DNA of 64,000 nucleotides from NCBI GenBank assembly GCA_028023455.1, contig JAQFVV010000020.1:7175092-7239091 (forward strand). Direction: 5' to 3'. Below, in pieces: positions 1-10,140 of this stretch; position 1 is the first letter of the stretch; each line of letters opens with the position of its first letter. Source of the stretch: Epiperipatus broadwayi (lineage: Eukaryota > Onychophora > Udeonychophora > Euonychophora > Peripatidae). Under the pieces are notes generated by a model. The model was not told where the DNA came from. It searched no databases and saw only the letters and a program-made list of their open reading frames with translations. A program made the position numbers and the translations under genes.

Positions 1-1301
1 AAAATTTATAATCCTAAAAATATGTTATATATATCTTAACTTGTTCCTTTCACTAGCAATGTAAACATATATATATATATGTGTGTGTGTGTGTGAAGTG
101 ATTTATATCAAATGTAACCTTTTGGTCATCAGTAAAGTTCTTCTTTGAAACATAATTATTATCTTTTGTATAAATATAATGAAAAATGTAAAATAAGTAA
201 TTTTTCTATGTGTTATTGGAAAAAGATTGATTAATAATTAAAACATCTATTTGTAAAGTAAAATTTAAACATTGTTGAATTTGGTTGTAAAGAAGAGGTG
301 ATATATCAAATGAAATGTAGTATTAAAAGAATGTGATATTTAAATAATAAAATGTTGTGAAAAGACAAAATAATTTTGAACTTAAATAGAAAATCTAATG
401 TTACTTTGGCAAAGAAAATTTGATCACACACAAAAAACTAAATGGTAATTGTAATTATAAATAATGGGCGTTTAATAAAATTTATAATTACAACTTTAAA
501 TTATCGTAACAGATTTCTTACTATAAGATCTTTTCATTGATTCGTAGTAAATTGTAAAATTTCGCGAGTATTAATGTATTATAAGAATTGTGGACTTAAT
601 TAGTGAAGTATTGAATAGCTTCACACTCTTAGATCAAAAACACTTCAGCTTCACCTATTTATATATAAAAGTAGGTTGAAGTAAAGAGATTCTCTCTTTT
701 CTTCATAGCGTAAGCTTGTGTTTTAAGACCTATAGAGGTCCCTACCTTCGTATTTTTCAGACGCTTATTTCTAAGGTTACAGCCTTAGTAAATTATTACT
801 TAAATGGTAATTGGTAACTTTTGAAAAATAAAATTAAAAAAATTAGATATAAAATAGTTTTGTTAAACTTTTTTTTTAAAAAAAAAAATCACAGTTAGCT
901 TTTAGGTTATAATAGAGTAGAAGTTAAAAAGTTGCTTTTAATCAAAAATTAGAATAGAAATGTTATCAGAAAACATGAGAACTGGATTATATTAAATATA
1001 AGAGAAGACAATGATTGTGCTTATGCTGCTAGCAAAGACCCATAAATTTAATACATTATTAACATGCATACACATAAGTTTTTTCATGACAAATTTTAAA
1101 ACTTTTACTATGTTAAAATCATAATTACAGATCAAAATCTTTTTAAACCAATTTTATAAAGAGTTAATTGAAGTGTTTTTATTTTGGAAAGATTTTATCG
1201 AAAAAATGTGGAATTAAACAACTCAGATTGTTTAGTCCATTTGGTAAAGTGGTGTACACTGTTCACAAATGATGACTCCAACATTTCTAGTACTTAAACT
1301 T
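1..1301. other. AT-rich non-coding stretch with a microsatellite and a possible TATA box
   Basis: I see no recognisable coding sequence here. A compound TA/GT microsatellite lies at about 68-95. At 661-672 there is a TATA-box-like TATATAAAAG inside a locally less AT-rich patch (about 600-790), which could be the remains of a promoter or LTR. Nothing downstream confirms a transcript. Confidence 0.4.
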
Positions 1302-1796
1302 TTTATAAATTATTAAATATCACATGATCACCATTTTATGCTTGCGCATAACTATTATCAAAACAGGCAAAACTCTCCATTCAGTAGTGCCACTAAGTGC
1401 AAAACAGAATAATCAATGGATACCAGAAAACTTATGCTTAATTCCTATCTAGTGCCTACTCATCTAATATCCCCAGACTAGTTTTTAGCTTGTGGCTTTC
1501 TTCAGTGAGGAGTCTTGGATCTAAGAGCACTGCACCTAGATCTTAGGTGCAGTGCTCTCAGATCCAAGGCCCATCACTGAAGAAAGCCACAAGCTAGAAA
1601 CTAGTCTGGGTGCAGTGCTCTCAGATCCAAGGCTCCTCACTGAAGAAAGCCACAAGCTAGAAACTAGTATGGGGATATTGGATGAGTAAGTACTAGATGG
1701 AGATTTTATGCACAAGCCCCTGGCATCCATTGATTACTCTGATTTGCAGTGAGTGGCACTACTGTATGAAGAGTTTTGCCTGTTTTATGAATTATT
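1302..1796 (-). mobile_element. Hammerhead repeat family A, copy A1 (palindromic, with tandem ribozyme units)
   Basis: The insertion occupies 1315-1783 between 13-bp target duplications (1302-1314 and 1784-1796, one mismatch). The ends are inverted: caggcaaaactctcc at the left is mirrored by gagttttgcctg at the right. The family's tail (catcacatgatcacc in other copies) lies on the left, so the copy is in reverse orientation. Between the arms are three hammerhead-like units, one on the minus strand (1471-1510) and two in tandem on the plus strand with a 63-nt period (about 1572-1611 and 1635-1674). There is no coding capacity. Confidence 0.75.
1635..1674 (+). ncRNA. Hammerhead ribozyme motif (type I), family A1
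   Basis: Stem I is CCUCA pairing with UGGGG. The core is CUGAAGA (position 7 is variable in hammerheads) followed by GAAA. Stem II is AGC/GCU with a CACAA loop. Stem III is the self-complementary ACUAGU, with cleavage predicted after GUA. The upstream tandem unit at about 1572-1611 has a weaker stem I. The minus-strand unit at 1471-1510 has lost the conserved G of GAAA and is probably inactive. Confidence 0.65.
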
Positions 1797-2234
1797 TATG
1801 TGAATTTAATAAAATATATACCATTTTCCTGTACTTTGTGATAACCATTGAAAGATATTTTAATAAATTAAAAATAATGCAAACTTTTTAAAATAATTCA
1901 ATCATGTTTAAAAATCTTGAAATTCTTTAATCATAAAAGCATTTAAAATAGATCTGAAATATTTGCAATTTGTTTTATATAATAAATAAATGAAAAATGT
2001 AATGCAAATGAAATAGAATAAAAACGTAACGTTTTGAAATGAGGAGGGGGCAGATTTTTGCTTTCTAACTCAATTTTTATATTTATGATTATTGTAATAG
2101 AAAGGTGATAGTTTATATAAAAAAAACAAAATAGGAATGAAGTCTTGAAAGAACTTTGGGTCAATAGAAAAAAAATTAGATGAAATATATTTATTTTAGC
2201 TCAAAATAAAATGTATTGAAAGAAAATTCTAGTC

Positions 2235-2491
2235 CAGTGATGGCGAACCTTTTTGAGAAGTGTGTCAAATTTTGATCATTATTTTTTTAGTACTAGCTGG
2301 TGGGTCACTAAGTCAGTGTCGTCACTTGGAAAGGGATGGGGGAGTTGTTAAAAACTAATTTTTTTTGGTTCTCACATTTAAAGTCCTCTAAAAAGTTTAC
2401 GTTTCCTTTTTATAAAAATCAACACGTGGGTGATTTAAAAAGCCTGCATGGGTCAGTGTCTGACCCACGAGTCATAGGTTTGTCATCACTG
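2235..2491. mobile_element. Non-autonomous hAT-type MITE
   Basis: A 257-bp element begins CAGTGATGGCGAACC and ends with the inverted form (ggtttgtcatcactg). The CAGTG start is characteristic of hAT elements, and this terminal sequence resembles that of the widespread OposCharlie/SPIN-like hAT MITEs. Flanking octamers ttctagtc (2227-2234) and ctctatac (2492-2499) match at five of eight positions, fitting an old 8-bp duplication around the hAT-preferred CTAG. There is no transposase. Confidence 0.7.
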
Positions 2492-2499
2492 CTCTATAC

Positions 2500-3224
2500 A
2501 CAAATGAAGAGTGCTAACGGTTAAAAAAGTTGAGTAAAGTACTGTTGCTGCCCATTTTCTTAAAAAATATTGATCTTAAACAAAATTATAAATACATCTG
2601 ATTAAATCTCATGTGTCCAACATATTTATCTCTCATATATTTACAACAAATGTGTATACTTAAGTCAGTCAAGAACAATCGTTTGAAGTATATTGTAAGG
2701 GCATGGGTAAAGTGATTTTAAATAACCCACTGCAAGAGAAAAGCCTCTTTGATGATCCCTCATAGAGGGACTGGAATGAACGTTACTCACCAGGCTTGCC
2801 AATTGCTGAGTAGTTAGTATATGCATACCATTTGTCTAAAAAAAATTTAGTTAGATCACTATTTTCTGACTAATAGTAGATGATTATCTGGATTAGCTGT
2901 AGATTAGCTATGCAAAAAAATATCTATTTTGATTAGAACTTGAAAACATTTTCCAATTTTATCTGATATGGATTCCAAGCCATGAGCATGCAAGCACATG
3001 TACTTACTATCAGTTTACCACTATGTAGGTGAAACTAAATCTGTATTGAATATTTGACCAGCAATTTATTCTCATGTGTGTATTTCCTCAAATACTATGA
3101 GGTTTTTATTTTATGGCATATCCCTAGCTGTCAGAGATATACAATGTAATTTTAAATATAAGATGATAGAAGAATTCATTCTAAAAGAGATGACGGCAAT
3201 AACAGACAGCCATCAGTAACAATA
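2500..3224. other. Unassigned AT-rich sequence
   Basis: No gene, RNA or repeat structure is recognised here. Confidence 0.3.
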
Positions 3225-4515
3225 TACACCTGGGTCTTGTTTTATGCGATAGATAGGTTCCTCAGAAAACACGCACAAATGAAATCATGCAAAAATAAAT
3301 GTAACTTACCTTGAAAAAGGGGGGATACGGACTGTGATTTATGAAAATTCGCGTAAAAGCAAAGCACCAATGTAAAATTACTTTAAAATTCACACACAAA
3401 AAAATAAGGAAATAGAATATGACTAATAAAAAATTTCAAATTTAAAAAAAATTGATACAAGGCAAACTGTTTTAACTATTTTTTAACAATAATATTTAAT
3501 TTTATTCAAAACAATATGTATTTTTATGCATACATTTTTTTAATACACGTTTTAATTATTATCGCTATTTTCTGATAAACAGGTTCATTTGCAAACTGGT
3601 AAAAAATCAGATTCTTCACAAGAGAAAATACAACTAGCGCCAACTTCACTCTCATGTTGTGTTAATGGTTTTCTGGTGACAATGTAATTAGTAATTAATC
3701 TTTGAGACGATGATTTTATTAATTGTTTATGAAGCTCATGATATCCAGACATACAACCATTTAGCTCTCATTGGAATTTAAGAGCATGTCCATGATTAGT
3801 GTCATTAATAAGAAAATAATTTGCCAACCGATTAGAAAGTTGAAGACCTTCTCAAATCATTTTTGCAGTGAAAGGAACATGTTCCACTTCTGTTTCATTA
3901 TCTTTTTCTACATTTTCTTCTGTATCTAAACTTTTATTTTTGTCTTTAATTTTTTAATTTTCAATTCCGTTTAAAAATCAAATTTCATTTCAAATCACAT
4001 TAATTTCAGGTTGCCTTAAGTAATTTTTAAATTGTTAATTACAATTAAAAATCAGATTTTAAATTTTAATTGTCAAATTTAATTATGCCCACTGCTATTA
4101 CTCACTTTTTAAAAATAAACTTGCGGACACTAAATGATTAATAAGTGATTACATTCTTTTTAAAAAGCAAAAACAGAATGTGATTTAAAATGCAAAATTA
4201 ACACGCACAATGTTTGAACAAATTTACATTATAATCTTGTAAAATTTAATGTGTGTATACATAAAATGTGGAAATTATGATTTTAATTTCATTATTGCAT
4301 AAAATCTTATTATTATAAAGCACTGAAAATATTGAAATTACTAAGATGAAAGCCGAATTCCAATAATGTGCTATTACTTTCAATATGATGTAAGTGCATG
4401 AAATTTATTATTTAAAGTAATAGCGCATTATCGGAGTTCAACTTCTGAAGAAACATAAATCGCGTAACTTCAAAATCGTGTTAAATAAATCCGCGTAAAA
4501 AGAGACCCAGGTGTA
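3225..4515. mobile_element. TA-flanked DNA transposon, copy 1
   Basis: The element begins TA-CACCTGGGTCT and ends AGACCCAGGTG-TA, so it has clear terminal inverted repeats and a TA duplication as in Tc1/mariner/pogo elements. The subterminal sequence is CpG-containing (gcgtaa, cgcg). Long matches to the element at 58,853-59,853 in inverted orientation show that both are copies of one family. An internal hairpin lies at about 4,351-4,440. No transposase reading frame survives, so it is probably non-autonomous. Confidence 0.75.
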
Positions 4516-4724
4516 CTGCTTACTTGTTTGGTGTATGGTACAGCATTCAGCACCAAATACCCACACGCATACCCACAATGTTAATATCGGTTTATGCCCT
4601 CAAATTCACTACATAAAATTTTAATTATATATATATAGCACTTTCAGATTAAATTTAAATGTTCATTTTATGCAATTATGGTTACTTTTTTTAAAAAAAA
4701 AAATTTTTTATAAGAAATAAAAAT

Positions 4725-4825
4725 GCGGTCACATGATCAAATTACTACCATTTAATTTTGCGGTCACATGATCAAATTGCTACCATTTAATTTGCAGTCA
4801 CATGATCAAATTACCGCCATTTAAT
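4725..4825. repeat. Short tandem array, three ~35-bp units
   Basis: Units start at 4725, 4760 and 4794 and share gcggtcacatgatcaaatt followed by (a/g)cYaccatttaat. Each contains the palindrome TCACATGATC. It may be part of a decayed element. No function is visible. Confidence 0.8.
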
Positions 4826-6837
4826 GGAATGCAATTCTTAACAGTAAGATTATTATTACAGAGAAATTCCACTTATTACAACTGTTTATTTTACACATTT
4901 CTGGTGAAATGTCATTTTATTTTAAATGACTAGTATTTTTTTTTGTTGTTTTGTTTTTAATAAATTAATAAATTTTGTTTATTGCAAAGATAAAATTGAT
5001 TAGCTGTTTTTTATTAAGACTGTTAAAAATAAAAAGGTAGCTAATGATAAACTCAGCAACTGTAAAAGTATATTTTGCCTGTCAGCAAAGGCCACATTTT
5101 ATTATAATCATATTTTTACAATCAGTGCATCATATTATCAACAGAGATTAAAATGTCACTATACCCATTTATGTACTACTATTTAATGTGGCTAATTTTT
5201 CCCCAGGCTATCTATATAAATAAATATCCTAAGCCTCATTGTGGTTTGAGATTTTATCTAGCTCAGACACAACCCCAGATTATGACCTAAACAGCTTTCT
5301 GATAATAAGATAGAGTTTTGTAACATAATAAATAAATTAGTGTATTAAAAATCAATATGATGATGCAGTTTTACAATGAAAGAATCAGGAATTCTATTGG
5401 TGCAATGTGATTGAGTGTTCAGTTAGTCAAACTTTAAATATTTGGGCAATTATTCATTAGACAACTGAAATAATATTTTCAATATAAGAGTAACAGAAAC
5501 CTTGAAAATCCTAGTGCTATACTATTACAGTAATAATTTAGTTGGTTTTATGGTGCAATAGTTGTACATCAGTTAATATGAACATAACCTAAATTCAAAT
5601 CTATGTCAAGTAAACATACTTCCTTCCAGACAGACAGCCTAACTAACCACCTAGTATTGATCAGTTAATGGGTGTCTAGCTAAGAATATCTAGATTATAT
5701 GACAAAGATATTGAAAAATACCAAATCTGATATTTTTATCTTTTGATATTTTTCTATGCCGAAAGTAGGTTGTTGAAAAATCCTTTGCCTTGTGATAAGT
5801 TATTTAAAGACTGTTTATCTTTTTTGCATGTGTGTGTTTATATATGTGCCAATACACACAGAGATACATATATATGCACTTATAGAAAAATGTGAAACAA
5901 ATATTTTTAAAATGTCTGAAATTATTCTTGATAGATTATAGATTTTTTTTTTATTCATGGTAAAGTTTGACATTATTTTATACTAGATGTAAGCTGGTTA
6001 CAAGACATGTCATTACTACATTTTTGACAGGATTATAGACCATTCAAAAATATATTAGTTCAATACTCATTCACCGCTTTTCACTTTAAAAAAAAATTAT
6101 TTTAAGACTTTATCTCACTTCGTCTTTATATATAAATTTATCTTCATTCTATAATATAAAATAGATAATAATTATTAACTTCTAAGTTCTGCCTATAAAT
6201 TTTTTAGGATTAAGAGCAGATAATAATGTTCATTCTAGCAAATCCAGTTTTATATCTATATCACACAAAAAAAAAAGATTAAAAAAGAAAAAGATAACAC
6301 TTTATATTTGTAAGGTTTTTACTAGAGGACATTTTTCTCCCAAGTAAAAAAAAAGATTATTTTGACAGTAATATATATATATCAAAAAAGTGCCTGCTTC
6401 TTTTATTATCTTATATTTACATATTGGTAAAACTTATTTGTATGTACTATAGGCTACTGAAAAGTAGAAAAAATAATAGAAACATATAAACCATTCGTAA
6501 TTAGGAATCTGTGAAACTGCCTGAAACGATATTTTTCTGATATACAGATTATGTGCAAAAATAAATCATTTTTATTTAAAATTAATTATACTGTATATAA
6601 AAATTTTAATTTGATACTTATCAAAATTGAATTCAAAAATTTTGCAGTATGAATTTGAATTCATTCATTAATTTAACCAATTAAAAGTAGCGCGATAACA
6701 GTACTTTTTATTATTCTGTATATGATGACTTTTCTAAATTAAAACAGACAATAATATTTGATCATCATTAAGTGTAGTTTCCCACTGCATCCATCTCTTA
6801 ATATAATTTATTGTTGGATTTAAATTTTAGAGTTATC
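4826..6837. other. Unassigned AT-rich sequence
   Basis: About 2 kb with no reading frame, RNA or clear repeat boundary that I recognise. Only short TA-rich and poly-A/T tracts are seen. Confidence 0.3.
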
Positions 6838-7650
6838 TCATAAACTTTAACACTTTCAATCTTCCTTCAACTATCCACTCTATCTTATATAACCAATTCA
6901 CATGAACACATACATATGTAAAAAATAAGTGATCTCCAATATACATATTTCATGCTGAACCAGCACTCATCGGTTGGTCCAGATCATCTCCCACACACAT
7001 ATATAATCAATGCTTAGATAATATTAAAATAGAAAATCTTCAAATTTTAATGGATAGGCTTCAATTTTCTCCACCCTCCAACTCTTCATCCATCCATGTT
7101 ATTGAAAATTTGATGATGGAATTCTCAAAACCCTGTTGATGCTAATATTATTGTCATATCCATGTTGACTTAAAATCACTCTGACCTCTTACATATAGGA
7201 CATTAATATATCTATTTATATATACAGAAGAGGGATTGGCAGAATTCAGGCTGAATCTGTTATATTTGAATACAAATATAATGTACATATTGAACTTAAA
7301 ATATATTGGCATCAACAAGGGCTTTGAGCTTTCAATCATCAGATTTTCAATAATATGGCTGGCTGAAGAACTGGATAGTGACAAATATAGAAGCCTGTCC
7401 ATTAAAGTTTGAAGATTTTCTATCTTTATACAAACTGTATGTGTGTGAGTGGATCTGGACCAACTGATGAGTGTTAATTTAGTGTGAACTATGTACATAA
7501 ATGATTCTTTTTCACAGGTATATCATTACATGTATCAGTTATATAAGATGGAATGAATAGTTGAAGGAAGCTTCAAAGTCTGTGTTCAAATTTCCTCTAA
7601 TTATATATAAAGTTTATTATATACATTATACTTGTATTCATAAACTTTAA
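6838..7650 (+). mobile_element. Hammerhead repeat family B, copy B1 (double-armed palindrome)
   Basis: The insertion occupies 6851-7637 between perfect 13-bp duplications TCATAAACTTTAA (6838-6850 and 7638-7650). The left half (to about 7,160) is mirrored by the right half (about 7,260-7,590); for example, ccctgttgatgcta has its inverse tggcatcaacaaggg. Each arm holds a hammerhead-like block: minus strand at 6936-6978 with the core changed to CCGAUGA, and plus strand near 7,455-7,500 with a decayed GAAA. It is non-coding; the small reading frames across it are incidental. Confidence 0.7.
6936..6978 (-). ncRNA. Hammerhead-like motif, family B1 (core mutated)
   Basis: Stem I CCAA/UUGG, stem II GUGCU/AGCAU and the GAAA element are present. 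The first core box reads CCGAUGA instead of CUGAUGA, a change at an invariant uridine, so cleavage is doubtful. Confidence 0.5.
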
Positions 7651-7828
7651 TAAATTCTTACGTGTTAAGATGCAATATCAAAGATACTGATTTGTACAGA
7701 AACATAATATTAACTAAAATTTATGTCTTCCCATGTAACATGTTTGTATTGCTTAATTACACAACATTATATTTTTTAAATAATTACAATCTTCTTACAT
7801 CTTTTAAGCAAAAATATTTATTATTATA

Positions 7829-7870
7829 ATTACAGTTTCGACTGTTCCTCGCAGTCTTCTTCAGATCTAC
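7829..7870 (-). ncRNA. Penelope-type hammerhead-like motif (isolated)
   Basis: On the minus strand CUGAAGA is followed by a 5-bp stem II (GACUG/CAGUC, loop CGAGGAA) and GAAAC. Stem III is minimal and stem I has about three pairs. This block, gaagaagactg ... cagtcgaaac, is a common decayed form in PLE-related repeats. No element borders were found around it. Confidence 0.45.
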
Positions 7871-8376
7871 AAAATTTAAATATTATAATAATACAACCAA
7901 AACTTATATATACATCAATAATACATATAATAACACTCTTAAACTCTATATATCATTTATTAATTATGAAGTAGTATGAAATATTAGTGATGCTAAGTAA
8001 TCATAAATTCTCATTTTTATTAAACAAAAATAACTGATATTTATAAATTAAGATATTGATTACTATTTATGCTTTTGTGTGAAATACTTGCATTCTGAAG
8101 TTAAATTGCATGAACCTGATTTAATTTTTATCAGAAGGGATTTATACTCTATTCACGTGTACTGTAATATTATTTTTAATGCCTCAATGACATTTTGTTA
8201 AATACGAAGGATACTCTTAAATCAAAGCACAAAATACATACTTTGAAAAGGGAATAGTGGCCATTTCATCTTTCTACCTAAATTCATGTATTCAGGTCAA
8301 TCTTGTTGAAAAATTATAAACAACATTATAGTGCATGTCTGTAGGGTGTAATTCCCTACTGATGAAAATTTCATAT

Positions 8377-8913
8377 GAACACTGTGTTATATATAGGGTA
8401 TATGAGCACAGACTTTTAGACAACCCCATCACTCTCCACTCTATCTAATAACACTGATACACCCAAGCACATATATGCTGAAAATATAAATAATCACCAA
8501 TATACGTATTTCATGCTAAACCAGCAATCATCAGTTGGTCTAGATTATCATCTCCCACGCATATATATTATAAGTGCTCAGATATATATTAAGATAGACA
8601 ATCTTCATACTTTAATGGACAGGCTCCAATCTACTACACACTCCAACTCTTCAACCATCCATCCAATTGAAAATTCTGATGATGGAATGCTCAAAGGCCA
8701 CCCTGAGGCTGAGATTCTTGTCACACCCATGTTGACCTAAGGTCAATCTGAACCCCACATGTACAGGACATAATCCATTTAATACATATGCAAGAATGGG
8801 AAGACAGTGGAGAGTGATAGGTTGTCTAAAAGTCTGTGCTCATATACCCTATATATTACATATATTGACGCAGGTATATAATAAGCCTGTGTTTCAGATA
8901 GAACACTGTGTTA
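8377..8913 (+). mobile_element. Hammerhead repeat family B, copy B2
   Basis: The insertion occupies 8390-8900 between perfect 13-bp duplications GAACACTGTGTTA (8377-8389 and 8901-8913). About 50-bp inverted arms (agggtatatgagcacagac at the left, gtctgtgctcatataccct at the right) are followed by an asymmetric right tail with a small hairpin (caggtatataataagcctg). The same tail, inverted, is found in copy B3. A good hammerhead motif lies on the minus strand at 8496-8539. There is no coding capacity. Confidence 0.75.
8496..8539 (-). ncRNA. Hammerhead ribozyme motif (type I), family B2
   Basis: Stem I is ACCAA/UUGGU, five perfect pairs. The core boxes CUGAUGA and GAAA are intact. Stem II is UGCU/AGCA closed by GGUUU, with a U-U mismatch next to the core. 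Stem III is the self-complementary AUACGUAU, followed by A17 as the predicted cleavage position. It reads antisense to the element's tail. Confidence 0.7.
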
Positions 8914-10011
8914 GTAATTTAAATAGAAAGTTACATGAATCTGGTTTATAATAATATTTATAGTTTTTTGTTTATATTAAACCATCACTGTTTAGTGCAG
9001 CAATAGAGTGGCATAACCAAGAGTTGAAAGTCCCTCAAAGCATTTATAATGCATAAATAGCATACGATCTCATGCACAATGAACCCATTCAATTTTTTCT
9101 ATACACTAAATAAATAAATTATTATTATTTACAAATCCCTGCACATTTCAGCTCAGTGATGCAAGTGGTAGTCTCATTAGCTAAGGATTCTGGGATGAAT
9201 TCCTAGACAAAAAAAATGAGAAAAGAATAATGCCAGTTGGGTTAATGGAATAGAATTTTCATGCTAAATGTTACCACTGTAGTGTTTGATGTTATTTGAA
9301 TTTCCCAATCAATTGAACATACAACTAAAATTATTTATTAATTATTAAAATACAATGAACTAAAGATTTTAAATGATGAATAATATAATTTCTTACAAAT
9401 GTCCATGCAAATGTGTGAAGAATTTTTATGGAATTCTGATTTGTGATTTACGTTAATGGAAAATATACTTTTATAGGAATAATGTGTATCAACTCATTCC
9501 TGAATCAGGGAATCCTCATGTGAATCCTTTAACAATCTGTTTGATTTGAACCTTCTCATAAAATATACACAGATATTTCTTTTTTGTCAAAATTATTTTG
9601 AAAGTATAACATCATCATCATCAGAAATAGCTGCATGTGTATAATGATTTCTTTACCAATTCTCTCCAGCTTTGTCTACCTTCAAATAAGAGTGATTGAA
9701 TATAAATCTACTTCACCCCATTCTTTAACTTCATCTCACTTATTATATAGAATATTTTACTTTTGTTAGTACCATGAGAAATATCAAATATCAGGGAAGG
9801 GGGGTTAGATTTCAATCATCATTCATTCAACACATTGAAGCAGTAAAATCCATTATACATATTTTGCTTCACTGTCTGATGATATTAGTAGCCTTAAACT
9901 GAGGTTCAAATTCATCTCTGTACTCATGTAACTATCAGGGAGTGGAAATGCACATATACACGTGATTATCCCCCCCCCTCTTGAAAACTTTTAAACAGTT
10001 ATATTAAACAG
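8914..10011. other. Unassigned AT-rich sequence
   Basis: No supported feature is seen. Confidence 0.3.
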
Positions 10012-10140
10012 TGACACAATATATATATATTTTTTTTGTCATAGCATCGGCCGGGACGCAAACCCGCAACCTGGGCAACTGCCTGAAAATGCAAGGCAGT
10101 CACACTGACCTCTCGACCACCAATGCAAGACACAATATAC
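10012..10140 (-). mobile_element. tRNA-derived SINE, copy S1
   Basis: The body is at 10038-10131, read on the minus strand. It folds as a tRNA-like unit with a GCATTGG-type 5' acceptor strand, an A-box-like tggtcgagagg and a B-box-like gggtttgcgtccc, with a T run (poly-A on the element strand) at the left end. The target duplication GACACAATATA flanks it. Copies S2 and S3 are close relatives. Confidence 0.75.

Noticed and set aside
4725-4825. CRISPR-like array
   Set aside because: It has only three directly adjoining units with no spacers, in a eukaryotic repeat-rich setting. It is a minisatellite.
7154-8740. Reading frames at 7154-7498 (minus) and 8513-8740 (plus) sharing a similar peptide
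   Set aside because: Both fall in hammerhead repeat family B. The likeness comes from shared repeat sequence, and other copies have stops.
10038-10131. Functional tRNA gene
   Set aside because: The tRNA-like fold has an abnormal anticodon arm, recurs at three places with poly-A-like tails and target duplications, and so is a SINE.
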